Below are positions 25,548 to 33,836 of a stretch of 64,000 nt of DNA, in pieces. Each line of letters starts with the position of its first letter. Position 1 is the first letter of the stretch. Below the pieces are notes generated by a model. It was given only the letters and a program-made list of their open reading frames with translations, did not search any database and was not told where the DNA came from. Both the position numbers and the translations under genes were made by a program. Origin of the DNA: a bacterium (lineage in GTDB: Bacteria; Desulfobacterota; JAPLJL01); the NCBI GenBank assembly GCA_028713675.1, contig JAQTNV010000013.1:6012-70011 (forward strand), read 5' to 3'.

Positions 25548-27007
25548 AAAACCATTACGATGCCGTCATTCTCGGAGGCGGGATCGGCGGGCTCTCCGCC
25601 GCCGCCCTCCTTTCCCACGGCGGGATGAAGATCCTCCTGCTCGAGCGCAACGAGTTCCTGGGCGGGCGTTGCAGTTCTTACGAAAAGCAGGGCTTCGTGA
25701 TCGACTCCTTCATCCACATGTTCGGCCGGTGCGAGAAGGGCCCCTACGGCGAGGTGATGAAAAGGACCAAGTCTGAAGGCGAGATCAAATTCTGGCACCC
25801 GACCCGGGAAAACCCCTTCGTCCTCTTCAAGGACGGCCGCAAATTCCTCTCCCCAATGACGGCTGGCCTGACCCGGGAGGAAATTGAGCGAATCTACCGC
25901 GACGCCTTCGGGGCCACCGACGCGGACATCGCGTCCCTCCGAAAAATGAACGATACCATCGAGCAGATGAAATACGCCGACACTTTCGAGCTGGACGACA
26001 CCCCCATGTCAGCCTTCCTCAAACGCTTCCCCATGAACCGCGAACTGGTCGCCTACATCAACCAGCAAGTCATCTGCCTGGCCGTCGCCAACCTGAAGGA
26101 AGCGAGCGCGGGGGAGCTGATCCGGATGCTGGCTTTTTGCCATAATGAGGACAACGTCGGATATCCCATGGGCGGATGCCGGGCCATCCCGGAGGGCCTG
26201 GCGCGGATCGCCCGGAAGCACGGGGCGGAGATCAGGTCCGGCGCCCGGGTGGAAAAGATCGAGATCGCGAAAAACCGGGTGACCGGGGTGACGCTGAAAG
26301 ACGGTTCCACCTTTTCGGCCCCCCTCTTCATCAGCAACATCGGGGTCAAGGAGACCGTCCTGAACTTTATCGACCCGTCCGCCGTGGACAGCTCCTACCG
26401 TGATCACGTGGAGAACCTCTCCTGCGGCAAGCTCGCCGGGGTCGGCCTGATGGCCATTCACCTGGCCCTGGACAAGCCGTTCATTCCCGACTCCGTGGCC
26501 TTCAGTTTTCCGAAGGACCCGAACATTTCCTCTCTGGCCAGTGTATTGATGGAATTCGTCTTCCAGGACCAGATCCCCCCGACCACCGACCCGATGAACC
26601 TTTCCCTTCTCCCGGTTGCCTCCAACATGGATCCCGCCCTCGCCCCGAAAGGCAAACAGCTCGTCCATCTCCCGGGAATGGCGCCCCTGGAATCAACCCA
26701 CTGGAAGGACTGGGTCAATTACCACGTGGATTACCTGGAAACCTTATATCCCGGCTTGAAAAAGCACATCCTCTGGTATGACTTCGGCAGCACCTCCATG
26801 ATCAATCATCACAGCGGACGTCTCCAGCCGGACATCATCGGCCTGGCCCAGATCATCGGCCAGGTGGGGAAAAACCGGCCCCCGCTCAAGTCGCCCTATG
26901 AAAACCTGTATTTCGTGGGGTCGGACAACGGCAGCGACAACATCGGCACCGAGTTGGCGGCGGAAAGCGCCCTCCGCCTCGCGGACCTGATTCTGAAGAA
27001 ACACTAG
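25544..27007 (+). CDS. Phytoene-desaturase-like FAD oxidoreductase
   Basis: 487 aa. YDAVILGGGIGGLSAAALLS is the FAD-binding Rossmann motif, followed by LLLERNEFLGGRCSSYE, the GGR loop of CrtI-type flavoproteins; the C-terminal NLYFVGSDNGSDNIGTELAA is the second FAD-binding signature. CrtI relatives desaturate, isomerise or saturate carotenoids and similar polyenes. No carotenoid synthesis genes are nearby, so the substrate is unknown. It overlaps the JAMM gene by 4 bp. It ends just before a facing REP pair. Confidence 0.82.
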   Translation: MKNHYDAVILGGGIGGLSAAALLSHGGMKILLLERNEFLGGRCSSYEKQGFVIDSFIHMFGRCEKGPYGEVMKRTKSEGEIKFWHPTRENPFVLFKDGRKFLSPMTAGLTREEIERIYRDAFGATDADIASLRKMNDTIEQMKYADTFELDDTPMSAFLKRFPMNRELVAYINQQVICLAVANLKEASAGELIRMLAFCHNEDNVGYPMGGCRAIPEGLARIARKHGAEIRSGARVEKIEIAKNRVTGVTLKDGSTFSAPLFISNIGVKETVLNFIDPSAVDSSYRDHVENLSCGKLAGVGLMAIHLALDKPFIPDSVAFSFPKDPNISSLASVLMEFVFQDQIPPTTDPMNLSLLPVASNMDPALAPKGKQLVHLPGMAPLESTHWKDWVNYHVDYLETLYPGLKKHILWYDFGSTSMINHHSGRLQPDIIGLAQIIGQVGKNRPPLKSPYENLYFVGSDNGSDNIGTELAAESALRLADLILKKH

Positions 27008-27046
27008 CGTAGTGCGTCCAATAAATTCTTTGCGTTAAATTCCAAG

Positions 27047-27115
27047 CTGTCATTCCCGCGAAAGCGGGAATCCAGATCAAAAAAACTGGATTCCGGGTCA
27101 AGCCCGGAATGACAA
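27047..27115. repeat. Facing REP-like units (BIME)
   Basis: GTCATTCCCGCGAAAGCG and CCGGGTCAAGCCCGGAATGAC flank AATCCAGATC and ACTGGATT arms, forming one long imperfect hairpin. Confidence 0.7.
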
Positions 27116-27274
27116 TAAATACAAAAGAGCTTTCAACGCGGGCACTAACCGGAGAACCAATCACTATTTTCCTTCCCGGTTTACCCCGTTATAATTTGTC
27201 TCATAACTTTCAAGGGGGAAGGATTTAGATTCAAATACCGATACCCAAAAAACGGGGAAAAGGAGGAGACGACT

Positions 27275-27700
27275 ATGGCAAGAGGATCGAAAGAAATGCT
27301 GGATCTCCTGAACCAGGCCATCGCCCGGGAAATCCAGGTGGCCGTTCAGTATATGTGGCAGCACGTGCTCTGGAGCGGGGTCAAGGGAATGACGGTCAAG
27401 GACACCCTGAAGAGCATCGCGATCGAAGAGATGAAACACGCCGAATCCATCGCGGAGCGGCTCAACTACCTGGGCGGCATTCCCACCACCAAGCCCGACC
27501 CGATTTTCGTCGGGAAAACCCTGAAGGAGATGATCACGCGGGACAAGAAGGACGAGGAAACCGCGATCACCCTTTACAAGAAAATCATCGGGGTGGCCCG
27601 GAAACAGGGCGACGAAACCACCAGCCTCCTGTTTCAAAAGATCCTCACCGACGAGGAAGACCACCACGACACCTTTGAAACCCTGCTGGAGGGGATTTAA
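27275..27700 (+). CDS. Ferritin-like diiron protein (bacterioferritin/DPS-like)
   Basis: 141 aa, a four-helix bundle. Diiron ligands are visible as Glu in IAREIQVAVQYMWQH, the EEMKHAE motif (about 51-57), and the C-terminal LTDEEDHHDTFE (E-x-x-H). It resembles short bacterioferritin-domain proteins of anaerobes which store iron or remove peroxide/oxygen. AAGGAGGAGACGACT precedes the ATG, a strong ribosome site. It is a single-gene unit closed by an intrinsic terminator at 27747. Confidence 0.87.
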   Translation: MARGSKEMLDLLNQAIAREIQVAVQYMWQHVLWSGVKGMTVKDTLKSIAIEEMKHAESIAERLNYLGGIPTTKPDPIFVGKTLKEMITRDKKDEETAITLYKKIIGVARKQGDETTSLLFQKILTDEEDHHDTFETLLEGI

Positions 27701-27746
27701 CCCCCCTCCGGTCGGAGTAACCCCGGCTCGGGTTTCGTTTCTTTCA

Positions 27747-27778
27747 GGGCGGCCCGCAACGGCCGCCCTTTTCATTTT
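27747..27778 (+). terminator. Intrinsic terminator after the ferritin-like gene
   Basis: GGGCGGCC-CGCAAC-GGCCGCCC followed by TTTTCATTTT. The same eight-base stem is used by two other terminators in the window (32625, 42763). Confidence 0.9.
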
Positions 27779-27820
27779 GAATCCCGGATCGAAAATTGCT
27801 TTTAATGGGGGAGGATCTCC

Positions 27821-29476
27821 ATGAAGGATGACGTTTTCACTTTCCTGGTCGGAGGAAAAGCCGGGGAAGGGGTCAAGAAGGCCGCCAACGTGGCCGCCCA
27901 GGTTTTCACCGGCCGGGGCCGGCACATTTTTCAGATGGATGACTACCAGAGCCTGATCAAGGGCGGCCACAATTTTTCCGTGGTCAGCACCGCCACCCGG
28001 AAAATCCTGAGCCATTATCTGGAGGCGGACCTGGTCGTGGCCCTGGACCGGCAGAGCTACGATCTCCATTTGTCTCACCGGTCGGGGGACGGGGTCATTG
28101 TCTTCAACCTGGACACCACCCCGGAAGGCCAAGGCCTGGGGGTGCCCTTTACCCGCGAAGCGAAAAAATATAAAAACCATGAATTGCTTCTCGGGGTCGG
28201 GGCCGTGGCGGTCCTGGCCGCGGCGGTCGGAATGTCCCGGGAAGAGCTGCAGAAGCTGATCACCGCGGAATATCCCCGGGAAACCGAAAGCAACCTCGCC
28301 TATGCCGCCGCTATTTATGAAATCGTGGAGTCCAAAATCAGCGGGAGGTTCCCCCTCCGGAAAGGGGAACGGAAAAATCCGATCCTGTACGGCAACGAGG
28401 CCGTGGCCCTGGGAGCCATGGCCGGGGGTCTGGATCTTTACTTCGCTTACCCGATGACCCCGGTTTCCAACCTGCTCCACTACCTGGCCGGCCGGGGCCG
28501 GGAGCTGGGAGTGATCACGGTCCACCCGGAAAACGAGATCGGGGTGGCCAATATGGCCATCGGGGCGGCCTTCGCGGGGGCCCGGGTCATGGCCGGCTCC
28601 AGCGGCGGCGGCTTCGCCCTGATGGAAGAAGCGTTTTCCCTCGCGGGAATGACCGAAGCCCCGGTCCTCTTCAACCTCGGTTCCCGTTCCGGACCCTCCA
28701 CCGGCGTTCCCACCGGCACTGAGCAGGGGGATTTGAACTTCGCCCTCTACCAGGGGCACGGGGAGTTTCCCCGGCTGGTGGCCTCCCCCGCCGACCTCGA
28801 GGAAGCTTTTTATCTCACCGCGGAACTCCTGGATTTGGTCTGGCGCTTCCAGACCCCCGGGATCCTGCTGACGGAAAAACATCTTTCCGAAAGCGCCATG
28901 ACCGTGGAACTCAATCTGGAAGCGGTTAAAGAGCCGGAGCCTTTGCTGCACCGCGAGGGTCCGTACCGGCGTTATCTTGATACCCCCGGCGGGGTCTCGC
29001 CCCTGCTCTTCCCGCCTTCGCCGGAACTGATCAAATGGTCAAGCTACGAGCACGATGAGCTCGGGATTGTCACGGAGGAAGCGGAGATCATCGCCCGGAT
29101 GCATGAAAAGAGGAACCGCAAGGGTCCGGCGATCGCGGATTATCTCCGGGGCCGGAAAACCGTCAATGCTTACGGTTCCGCCGGGCCGGTGATTTTCACA
29201 TACGGATCCACCACCATGAGCGTTCTGGAATCATTATCCGCGGGAGAAATCGAAGCCACCGTGGTCCAGCCGGTTTACCTTGAACCCCTGCCGGTCTGGG
29301 AACTTGAGCGTTACCGGGGCCGACCCGCGATCGTGGTGGAACAGAGCTGTGGCGGCCGGTTCGCCTCCCTGCTCCGGGAAAAGGCCGGGATCGAGGCCCG
29401 CGCCGTGATTAAAAAATATGACGGCCGGCCTTTCCATCCCCGGGAACTGGCCGCCAGGATCAAGGAGGTTATGTAA
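27821..29476 (+). CDS. 2-oxoacid:ferredoxin oxidoreductase, fused gamma-alpha subunit
   Basis: 551 aa. Residues 1-165 form the gamma domain (FLVGGKAGEGVKKAANVAAQ start), and about 190-551 the alpha (pyrimidine-binding) domains, with YFAYPMTPVSNLLHYLAG and VHPENEIGVANMAIGAAFAG characteristic of the KorA/OorA type. With the next gene it oxidises a 2-oxoacid to acyl-CoA and CO2 and reduces ferredoxin, or runs in reverse for CO2 fixation. Substrate (2-oxoglutarate, pyruvate or branched-chain) cannot be decided from sequence alone; the two-subunit layout matches 2-oxoglutarate or archaeal-type enzymes. No delta (ferredoxin) subunit is adjacent. Start preceded by GGGGGAGGATCTCC. Confidence 0.9.
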   Translation: MKDDVFTFLVGGKAGEGVKKAANVAAQVFTGRGRHIFQMDDYQSLIKGGHNFSVVSTATRKILSHYLEADLVVALDRQSYDLHLSHRSGDGVIVFNLDTTPEGQGLGVPFTREAKKYKNHELLLGVGAVAVLAAAVGMSREELQKLITAEYPRETESNLAYAAAIYEIVESKISGRFPLRKGERKNPILYGNEAVALGAMAGGLDLYFAYPMTPVSNLLHYLAGRGRELGVITVHPENEIGVANMAIGAAFAGARVMAGSSGGGFALMEEAFSLAGMTEAPVLFNLGSRSGPSTGVPTGTEQGDLNFALYQGHGEFPRLVASPADLEEAFYLTAELLDLVWRFQTPGILLTEKHLSESAMTVELNLEAVKEPEPLLHREGPYRRYLDTPGGVSPLLFPPSPELIKWSSYEHDELGIVTEEAEIIARMHEKRNRKGPAIADYLRGRKTVNAYGSAGPVIFTYGSTTMSVLESLSAGEIEATVVQPVYLEPLPVWELERYRGRPAIVVEQSCGGRFASLLREKAGIEARAVIKKYDGRPFHPRELAARIKEVM

Positions 29477-29477
29477 C

Positions 29478-30320
29478 ATGGACGATCTTACCACTTATGC
29501 GGACAACACCTGGTGCCCCGGTTGCGGGAATTTCGGCATCTTCAACGCCTATAAAAAAGCGATCAGGACCCTGGAGGAACGGGGGCTGAAAAGGGAAAAT
29601 ATCGCGATCTCGGCCGGGATCGGCTGCCACGGAAAAATTTTCGGGTACCTGAAGCTCAGCGGGATATACTCGCTGCACGGAAGATCGGTGGCCACGGTGC
29701 AGGGGATGAAGCTCGCCAATCCCGACCTCAGGGTGATCACCTCCTGCGGCGACGGAGATGCTTACGGCGAGGGTATTGCCCACCTGATCTTCGCCGCCAA
29801 GCGCAACGCGGACATCACCGTGATCGTGCATAACAACGGGGTTTACGGCCTGACCACGGGCCAGTACACCCCCACGAGCTTCAAGGGTTTCCGGGGCCCT
29901 TCCACTCCCCGGGGGAGTGTGGAGGAGCCGCTCAACCCCCTGGCCCTTCTCCTGGAAGCGGGGGCGACCTTCGTGGCCAGGGGTTTCCCGGGCCGGATCG
30001 ACCACCTGGCCGACCTGATGGTCCGGGCGGTGGAACACCCGGGGTTTTCCTTCATTGATGTTCTTCAACCCTGCGTGAGCTTCAACAACACCTATGAAAA
30101 ATACAACGCCCTGACTGAAATCATCGAGCACACCCCGGCCAGCCGGGAAGAAGCGCTGGCCCTGGCCAAGAGAACGGTCCGTCTTCCGATCGGTGTTTTT
30201 TACCAGGCGGCCAAGCCTCCCTTTCACCAGGCGCTCTACGGGGAATTCAACCCGGTATTGAACCGGATGTCACAGGAAAAACGCCGGGAAAAAATCCGGC
30301 AGCTCCTTTCCCCGGATTGA
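29478..30320 (+). CDS. 2-oxoacid:ferredoxin oxidoreductase, beta (TPP) subunit
   Basis: 280 aa. The ATG at 29478 follows AAGGAGG that overlaps the end of the alpha gene. TWCPGCGNFGIF near residue 11-22 carries the conserved Cys pair of an Fe-S site, and ITSCGDGDAYGEGIAHL with VIVHNNGVYGLTTGQYTPTS (about 85-130) is the thiamine-pyrophosphate/Mg motif. A further Cys sits in DVLQPCVSFN. It holds the catalytic TPP; electrons pass through its cluster to ferredoxin. Partner is the fused gamma-alpha subunit directly upstream. The pair seems complete without a delta subunit in the operon. Confidence 0.92.
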   Translation: MDDLTTYADNTWCPGCGNFGIFNAYKKAIRTLEERGLKRENIAISAGIGCHGKIFGYLKLSGIYSLHGRSVATVQGMKLANPDLRVITSCGDGDAYGEGIAHLIFAAKRNADITVIVHNNGVYGLTTGQYTPTSFKGFRGPSTPRGSVEEPLNPLALLLEAGATFVARGFPGRIDHLADLMVRAVEHPGFSFIDVLQPCVSFNNTYEKYNALTEIIEHTPASREEALALAKRTVRLPIGVFYQAAKPPFHQALYGEFNPVLNRMSQEKRREKIRQLLSPD

Positions 30321-30623
30321 TTCCGCCGAAATGATCCTCTTCATCCTGGGGATCTGCAGTAACCCCGGGTTGATCATTCAATTGAATACGGCCTGAATAT
30401 CAGGACAAATTTTGGTATCTCTGAGAAATCATTTCTCACAAGATTACTTTTTTCTCAACCTTTATCTTTCCATTAAAATTTAACACTTTTGACTGAGAAA
30501 ACTGTTAATTACTTGATATTCCTTGATTTCCCTAATCGGGAAGATAAGACAATCCGGGCAAGGAATGGAAAATGCACTTAATAAATAATCAGAGTGGGTG
30601 GAAAAGTGGCGGGAAAAACATAT
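30321..30623. other. AT-rich gap without a gene
   Basis: About 30380-30560 is markedly AT-rich compared with the surroundings and probably holds the promoter of the next gene. TGAGAAAT-C-ATTTCTCA (30421-30437) is a near-perfect palindrome that could be an operator. Nothing else recognised. Confidence 0.4.
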
Positions 30624-31013
30624 ATGAAAAAAACCGAGAATTTAAACCGAAGAGATCATCTGAAGGTAGTGCCCAGGATCCCCCTGGAAAGCATCCCCCT
30701 GAACCTTCCCCGGAAACACGCCGTGATCCCGGATCTTCCTTTGGAAAAAACCGAAGAGATCTGGGATAACATCCTCAAAAGCATGAATGATTATTTCCAC
30801 ACCAACTCGCCTCGATTGGCAGGATTCGGTTTTGCCGCCAAATGCGAGCTGCTGGGAGCCAATGAGTGGGTGAGCATAATCGGACCGGTCAAGGATAAGT
30901 ACACGGAAATCCACGATTGGTCCTGTTCGGAGATCGTAAAACATTTGTATACGCACACCCGCGATCCCCAGGCCGACCAGATTTACTACCGCCTGAAGCA
31001 ATATTTCCTGTAA
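30624..31013 (+). CDS. Conserved-looking hypothetical protein
   Basis: 129 aa from the ATG at 30624; GTG codons at 30594 and 30603 are possible alternative starts. Mixed alpha/beta soluble protein without transmembrane segments. Notable parts are LKVVPRIPLESIPLNLP, an amphipathic segment near residue 40-60 and FAAKCELLGANEWVSIIGPV with a single cysteine. No family recognised. It may be the first gene of a redox cluster with the glutaredoxin 146 bp downstream, but the gap makes this uncertain. Confidence 0.55.
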   Translation: MKKTENLNRRDHLKVVPRIPLESIPLNLPRKHAVIPDLPLEKTEEIWDNILKSMNDYFHTNSPRLAGFGFAAKCELLGANEWVSIIGPVKDKYTEIHDWSCSEIVKHLYTHTRDPQADQIYYRLKQYFL

Positions 31014-31159
31014 TCACCCGCGCTTCGATTCACCACGGACGGCGCGGTCCGGGTGCCGCCGGTGAGTCATTGTTTCCAAATCCTGCCGTGGTTTCAACTT
31101 GACATCGGTAAGAACGGGGGCGAAAATCAAATCATACCCTATTACCAGGAGGTGATAAC

Positions 31160-31444
31160 ATGGCGTTGAAATTCACTCATGTGCCTGGAAAAAGTAAATC
31201 AAAAATCAGGCTCTACGCGCTTTCTACCTGCGGCTGGTGCCGAAAAACCAAGGGTCTTCTGAACGAACTGGGCGCGGAATACGAATATATCGACGTAGAC
31301 AGCCTGGCCGGAACGGAAAGGGAAACCGCGGTCGAGGAAATCAAGCGCTGGAATCCCCAGTGTTCCTTTCCCACCATTGTGATTAACGACAATTCCTGTA
31401 TTGTGGGCTTCGAGGAAGATAAAATCCGCCAGGTGGTCAAATAA
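31160..31444 (+). CDS. Glutaredoxin-family protein (CGWC)
   Basis: 94 aa. [19 protein letters not shown] carries the CxxC redox site, FPTIVI is the cis-Pro segment, and [11 protein letters not shown] forms the last helix. The Trp between the cysteines is thioredoxin-like, and a third Cys lies in NPQCSFPT. It should reduce disulfides or transfer electrons. The strong AGGAGGTGATAAC site precedes the ATG. The stop overlaps the next start (TAATG), coupling it to the FTR-rubredoxin protein, its likely electron donor. Confidence 0.88.
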   Translation: MALKFTHVPGKSKSKIRLYALSTCGWCRKTKGLLNELGAEYEYIDVDSLAGTERETAVEEIKRWNPQCSFPTIVINDNSCIVGFEEDKIRQVVK

Positions 31445-31947
31445 TGCCGGAAACAACCCCGGACGACATCAGCCGCTTTTACGAGAAGTTAAAAAAGGAA
31501 GCGGAATCATCCGGGTATCATCTCAATCCCGATGTGGAATTTACCCGTCAACTGCTTCAGGGTCTGTTAACCAACGAAAAACGTTACGGGTATTGCTCCT
31601 GCCCCTGCCGTCTGGCTTCCGGGCGGCGTGACGAGGACCTTGACATCATTTGCCCCTGTGATTACCGTGATCCCGATCTGACCGATTACAATGCCTGTTA
31701 CTGCAGCCTGTACGTGTCATCGGAAATATCACGGGGAGAGAAAAAAGCGGCGCCGGTGCCGGAGCGGCGGGTTCCCGCCGCCGACAGAAAAGCCCCGGAA
31801 AAACCCCGGCCCGCGGGCGCGATTACCGGCCTGCCCCTGCCGGTGTGGCGTTGCAAAGTCTGTGGCTATCTCTGCGCCCGGGATCACCCGCCCGAGCTCT
31901 GTCCCATCTGTAAAGCCAAGCAGGACCGTTTCGAGAGATTCCTGTAA
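31444..31947 (+). CDS. Ferredoxin:thioredoxin reductase catalytic domain fused to rubredoxin
   Basis: 167 aa. Residues 1-105 match the FTR beta (catalytic) fold: YGYCSCPCR, then IICPCDYR and NACYCSLY, giving the C-x-C, C-x-C, C-x-C pattern that holds a [4Fe-4S] cluster next to the redox disulfide. A Pro/Ala/Lys linker follows, and residues 133-167 are a rubredoxin ([20 protein letters not shown]). FTR catalytic domains turn one-electron ferredoxin input into disulfide reduction; here the rubredoxin is a likely built-in electron carrier. The variable FTR subunit is absent. With glutaredoxin it would form a short reductive relay, an inference from gene coupling. Confidence 0.88.
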   Translation: MPETTPDDISRFYEKLKKEAESSGYHLNPDVEFTRQLLQGLLTNEKRYGYCSCPCRLASGRRDEDLDIICPCDYRDPDLTDYNACYCSLYVSSEISRGEKKAAPVPERRVPAADRKAPEKPRPAGAITGLPLPVWRCKVCGYLCARDHPPELCPICKAKQDRFERFL

Positions 31948-32009
31948 TCTTTTCACAAACTTTTAGACTTGTGTTTTTGAAACGGTAATGATACCATGAA
32001 TAAAATTCC

Positions 32010-32052
32010 GCCAATCCGATATGTGGAAAGACAATTCTCCTGACGGATTGGC
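32010..32052 (+). repeat. Leader inverted repeat
   Basis: GCCAATCCG and CGGATTGGC (perfect nine-base arms) are 25 bases apart, 41 bases before the start of the next gene. It can form a leader hairpin or a binding site. Its role is unknown. Confidence 0.5.
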
Positions 32053-32092
32053 TTCTTTAAAAGAAACTTCTCGTCTTCGAAAGGAGGACAAG

Positions 32093-32587
32093 GTGGCAAG
32101 AAAGAAACTCTGGGAAAAGAGATCGGGCGCGGACCTGGTGACCGTGATTAATGAATTGGTGGAAGACCGGCTGAAAAAAGTCCTGGAAAGACAGCGGCCC
32201 CTTTTGGAGAAGGGCATAAATGAAATCGAACACGCGTTGGGCCGGATCGAGAAACGCCTGACCGGGCTGTCTTCTCCCGCCCGGGCGGGCCGCAAAGCCC
32301 GCGGGAAAAAGGCCGGCCGCAAAGCCCGGGGGAGCAAGGTCTGCACCGTGCGGGGCTGCAAAAAGCCCTCCCGCTCGCGGGGACTCTGCGGGGCTCATTA
32401 CATGGCCTCTCTCCGCCACGGCGAATTCCGGGGCATCGGGGCCAAGGGAAAAGGCAAGGCCCGGGCCCAGGCGAAAGCCGGCGGAAGCAAGGTCTGCACC
32501 ATCAGGGGCTGCAAAAAACCTTCCCGCTCGCGGGGACTCTGCGGGGCCCATTACATGGCCGCCCTGCGCCGGGGAGATTTCAAATAA
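32093..32587 (+). CDS. Coiled-coil protein with two CxxxxC...CxxH zinc-finger-like repeats
   Basis: 164 aa from the GTG at 32093, which follows AAGGAGG; an upstream ATG at 32021 has no such site. Residues 10-60 form a coiled coil (NELVEDRLKKVLERQRPLLE...). Two near-identical repeats follow, each with C-x4-C-x8-C-x2-H (VCTVRGCKKPSRSRGLCGAH), separated by a Lys/Gly/Arg-rich linker. The four ligands could bind zinc; the basic character suggests nucleic-acid contact. The DNA of the two repeats is also nearly identical, so they arose by recent duplication. Family not recognised beyond this. Ends at a strong terminator. Confidence 0.75.
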   Translation: MARKKLWEKRSGADLVTVINELVEDRLKKVLERQRPLLEKGINEIEHALGRIEKRLTGLSSPARAGRKARGKKAGRKARGSKVCTVRGCKKPSRSRGLCGAHYMASLRHGEFRGIGAKGKGKARAQAKAGGSKVCTIRGCKKPSRSRGLCGAHYMAALRRGDFK

Positions 32588-32624
32588 ACGGTTGAAACCG
32601 GCAAACTTTATCGCGATTACTTCG

Positions 32625-32655
32625 GGGCGGCCTCACTTGGCCGCCCTGTTTTTTT
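32625..32655 (+). terminator. Intrinsic terminator after zinc-finger repeat gene
   Basis: GGGCGGCC-TCACTT-GGCCGCCC then TG and seven T. Stem identical to that at 27747. Confidence 0.9.
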
Positions 32656-32699
32656 CCACCAAGAACATATCCCGCTTTCCAAAGTGATTCTCCCCTCCC

Positions 32700-33464
32700 T
32701 TATAACCCTATTCTTTCCAGCCATTCCATAACCTCCAGAACCGCCCGGGGATCCTGCCGCAGGTTGTGCTCCCCGCCCGATATGATCCTGATTAATCTGG
32801 GATCGCCGGCGGCCCGGTACAAACGGTAAGCATGATCAACGTTCACGAGCGCATCCGCGTCTCCGTGAACGATCAGGAGCGGGCGGGGTGAAATCCCGGC
32901 CACGCATTCTTCCGGGGCAATTTCGACAAAACTTTTCTTCCATTCCGGGAGGGAAGGCGGAAAATCCGGGTCGCGCACCAGGCCGATCGCGCGGAAATGC
33001 TCAAGCAGATTGGTCATCGCGCCCTCGTCCCCCCAGAAATCGAACCGGGCCGGGCAGGCGCACGCCGCCACCGCCGCGACCAGGGGCTCCCGGGCGGCCA
33101 CGCAGACGGAAGCGGCCGCCCCGCCGCTGAAACCCCACAACGCGATCCGCTTGTTATCAATCCGGGGATCCCGGAAACAGTGGCCGACCACTTCCCCTAG
33201 ATCCCGCGTCCATCCCTTGAGATCAAAGTTACCCGTGCTTTCCCCCGCTCCCCGGAAATTGAAAAACACCGCGATCCGGCCCTCCCGGACCAGACCTTCC
33301 AGCAGGGGGAGGTAGCCCCGGTCTTTCGGGTCGGGGATCCCGCGGGGAATTCCGTGACAGAGAATCACCGCCGGACTTTTCCATCGGCGCGCCCCGGCGG
33401 GAAGATACATCCTGCCCCGGATTGTGATTCCCTCATGTTGGATTTCGAAATCCTCTGTCTTCAT
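32700..33464 (-). CDS. Alpha/beta hydrolase (esterase/lipase-like)
   Basis: 254 aa. Oxyanion loop ILCHGIPRGIPDPKD, nucleophile elbow GFSGGAAASVC (about residue 117), Asp in VHGDADALVN and His in GGEHNLRQDP give a complete Ser-Asp-His triad. It is soluble, without a signal peptide. It belongs to the broad group of cytosolic serine hydrolases acting on esters; the substrate is unknown. No functional neighbour: convergent with the zinc-finger protein gene. Confidence 0.85.
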   Translation of the reverse strand: MKTEDFEIQHEGITIRGRMYLPAGARRWKSPAVILCHGIPRGIPDPKDRGYLPLLEGLVREGRIAVFFNFRGAGESTGNFDLKGWTRDLGEVVGHCFRDPRIDNKRIALWGFSGGAAASVCVAAREPLVAAVAACACPARFDFWGDEGAMTNLLEHFRAIGLVRDPDFPPSLPEWKKSFVEIAPEECVAGISPRPLLIVHGDADALVNVDHAYRLYRAAGDPRLIRIISGGEHNLRQDPRAVLEVMEWLERIGL

Positions 33465-33778
33465 AACTGTTATTTTACCCCCTCACCCGATTTGTCAATC
33501 TCCCATTCCCCTCCCTGGCCGACACCCTGGCCGACACCCTGGGCGAGCCTCGGGGCCAGCCGACGGCTCGTGTCGGCCAGGGACAGCCGTTTAAATCTGT
33601 CATCCTAAGCCTCCCTCCAGCGGGCGACCTGTCCCGAGAAGCATGGTGGAATTTATTCCGGGAAGCATCGAGGGAAGAATCTCGCTGTGGCCTTTTTTCT
33701 TTTTTTGGGGCTTCTTAACCCTATGCTCCCTGCTCCCTGCTCCATGCTCCCTGCCCTATGAACCGTGAACCTTGAACT
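33465..33778. repeat. GGCCGACA repeats and heptamers
   Basis: CCTGGCCGACACCCTGGCCG at 33517-33540 is a direct duplication, followed by a GAGCC...GGCTCG...GGCCAGGG palindrome. A GCTCCCT/GCTCCAT heptamer tract lies at 33725-33758 and a GTGAACCTTGAAC tract at 33764-33780. A short TTTTTTGGGGC half of the dispersed element occurs at 33698. No gene. Confidence 0.65.
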
Positions 33779-33808
33779 TTGAACCTTTCCGATTTCCTGG
33801 GTTATAAT
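33779..33808 (+). promoter_or_regulatory. Sigma-70-type promoter of the NlpC/P60 gene
   Basis: TTGAAC (33779-33784) and a perfect TATAAT (33803-33808) are 18 bp apart, giving a leader of about 22 bases before the ATG at 33837 with GGGAG in it. Confidence 0.7.
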
Positions 33809-33836
33809 AACCGAACCTGAGGGAGTCATTATTAAT

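Noticed and set aside
32021-32092. An ATG at 32021 would extend the zinc-finger repeat protein.
   Set aside because: It lies in the inverted-repeat leader without ribosome site, while the GTG at 32093 follows AAGGAGG.
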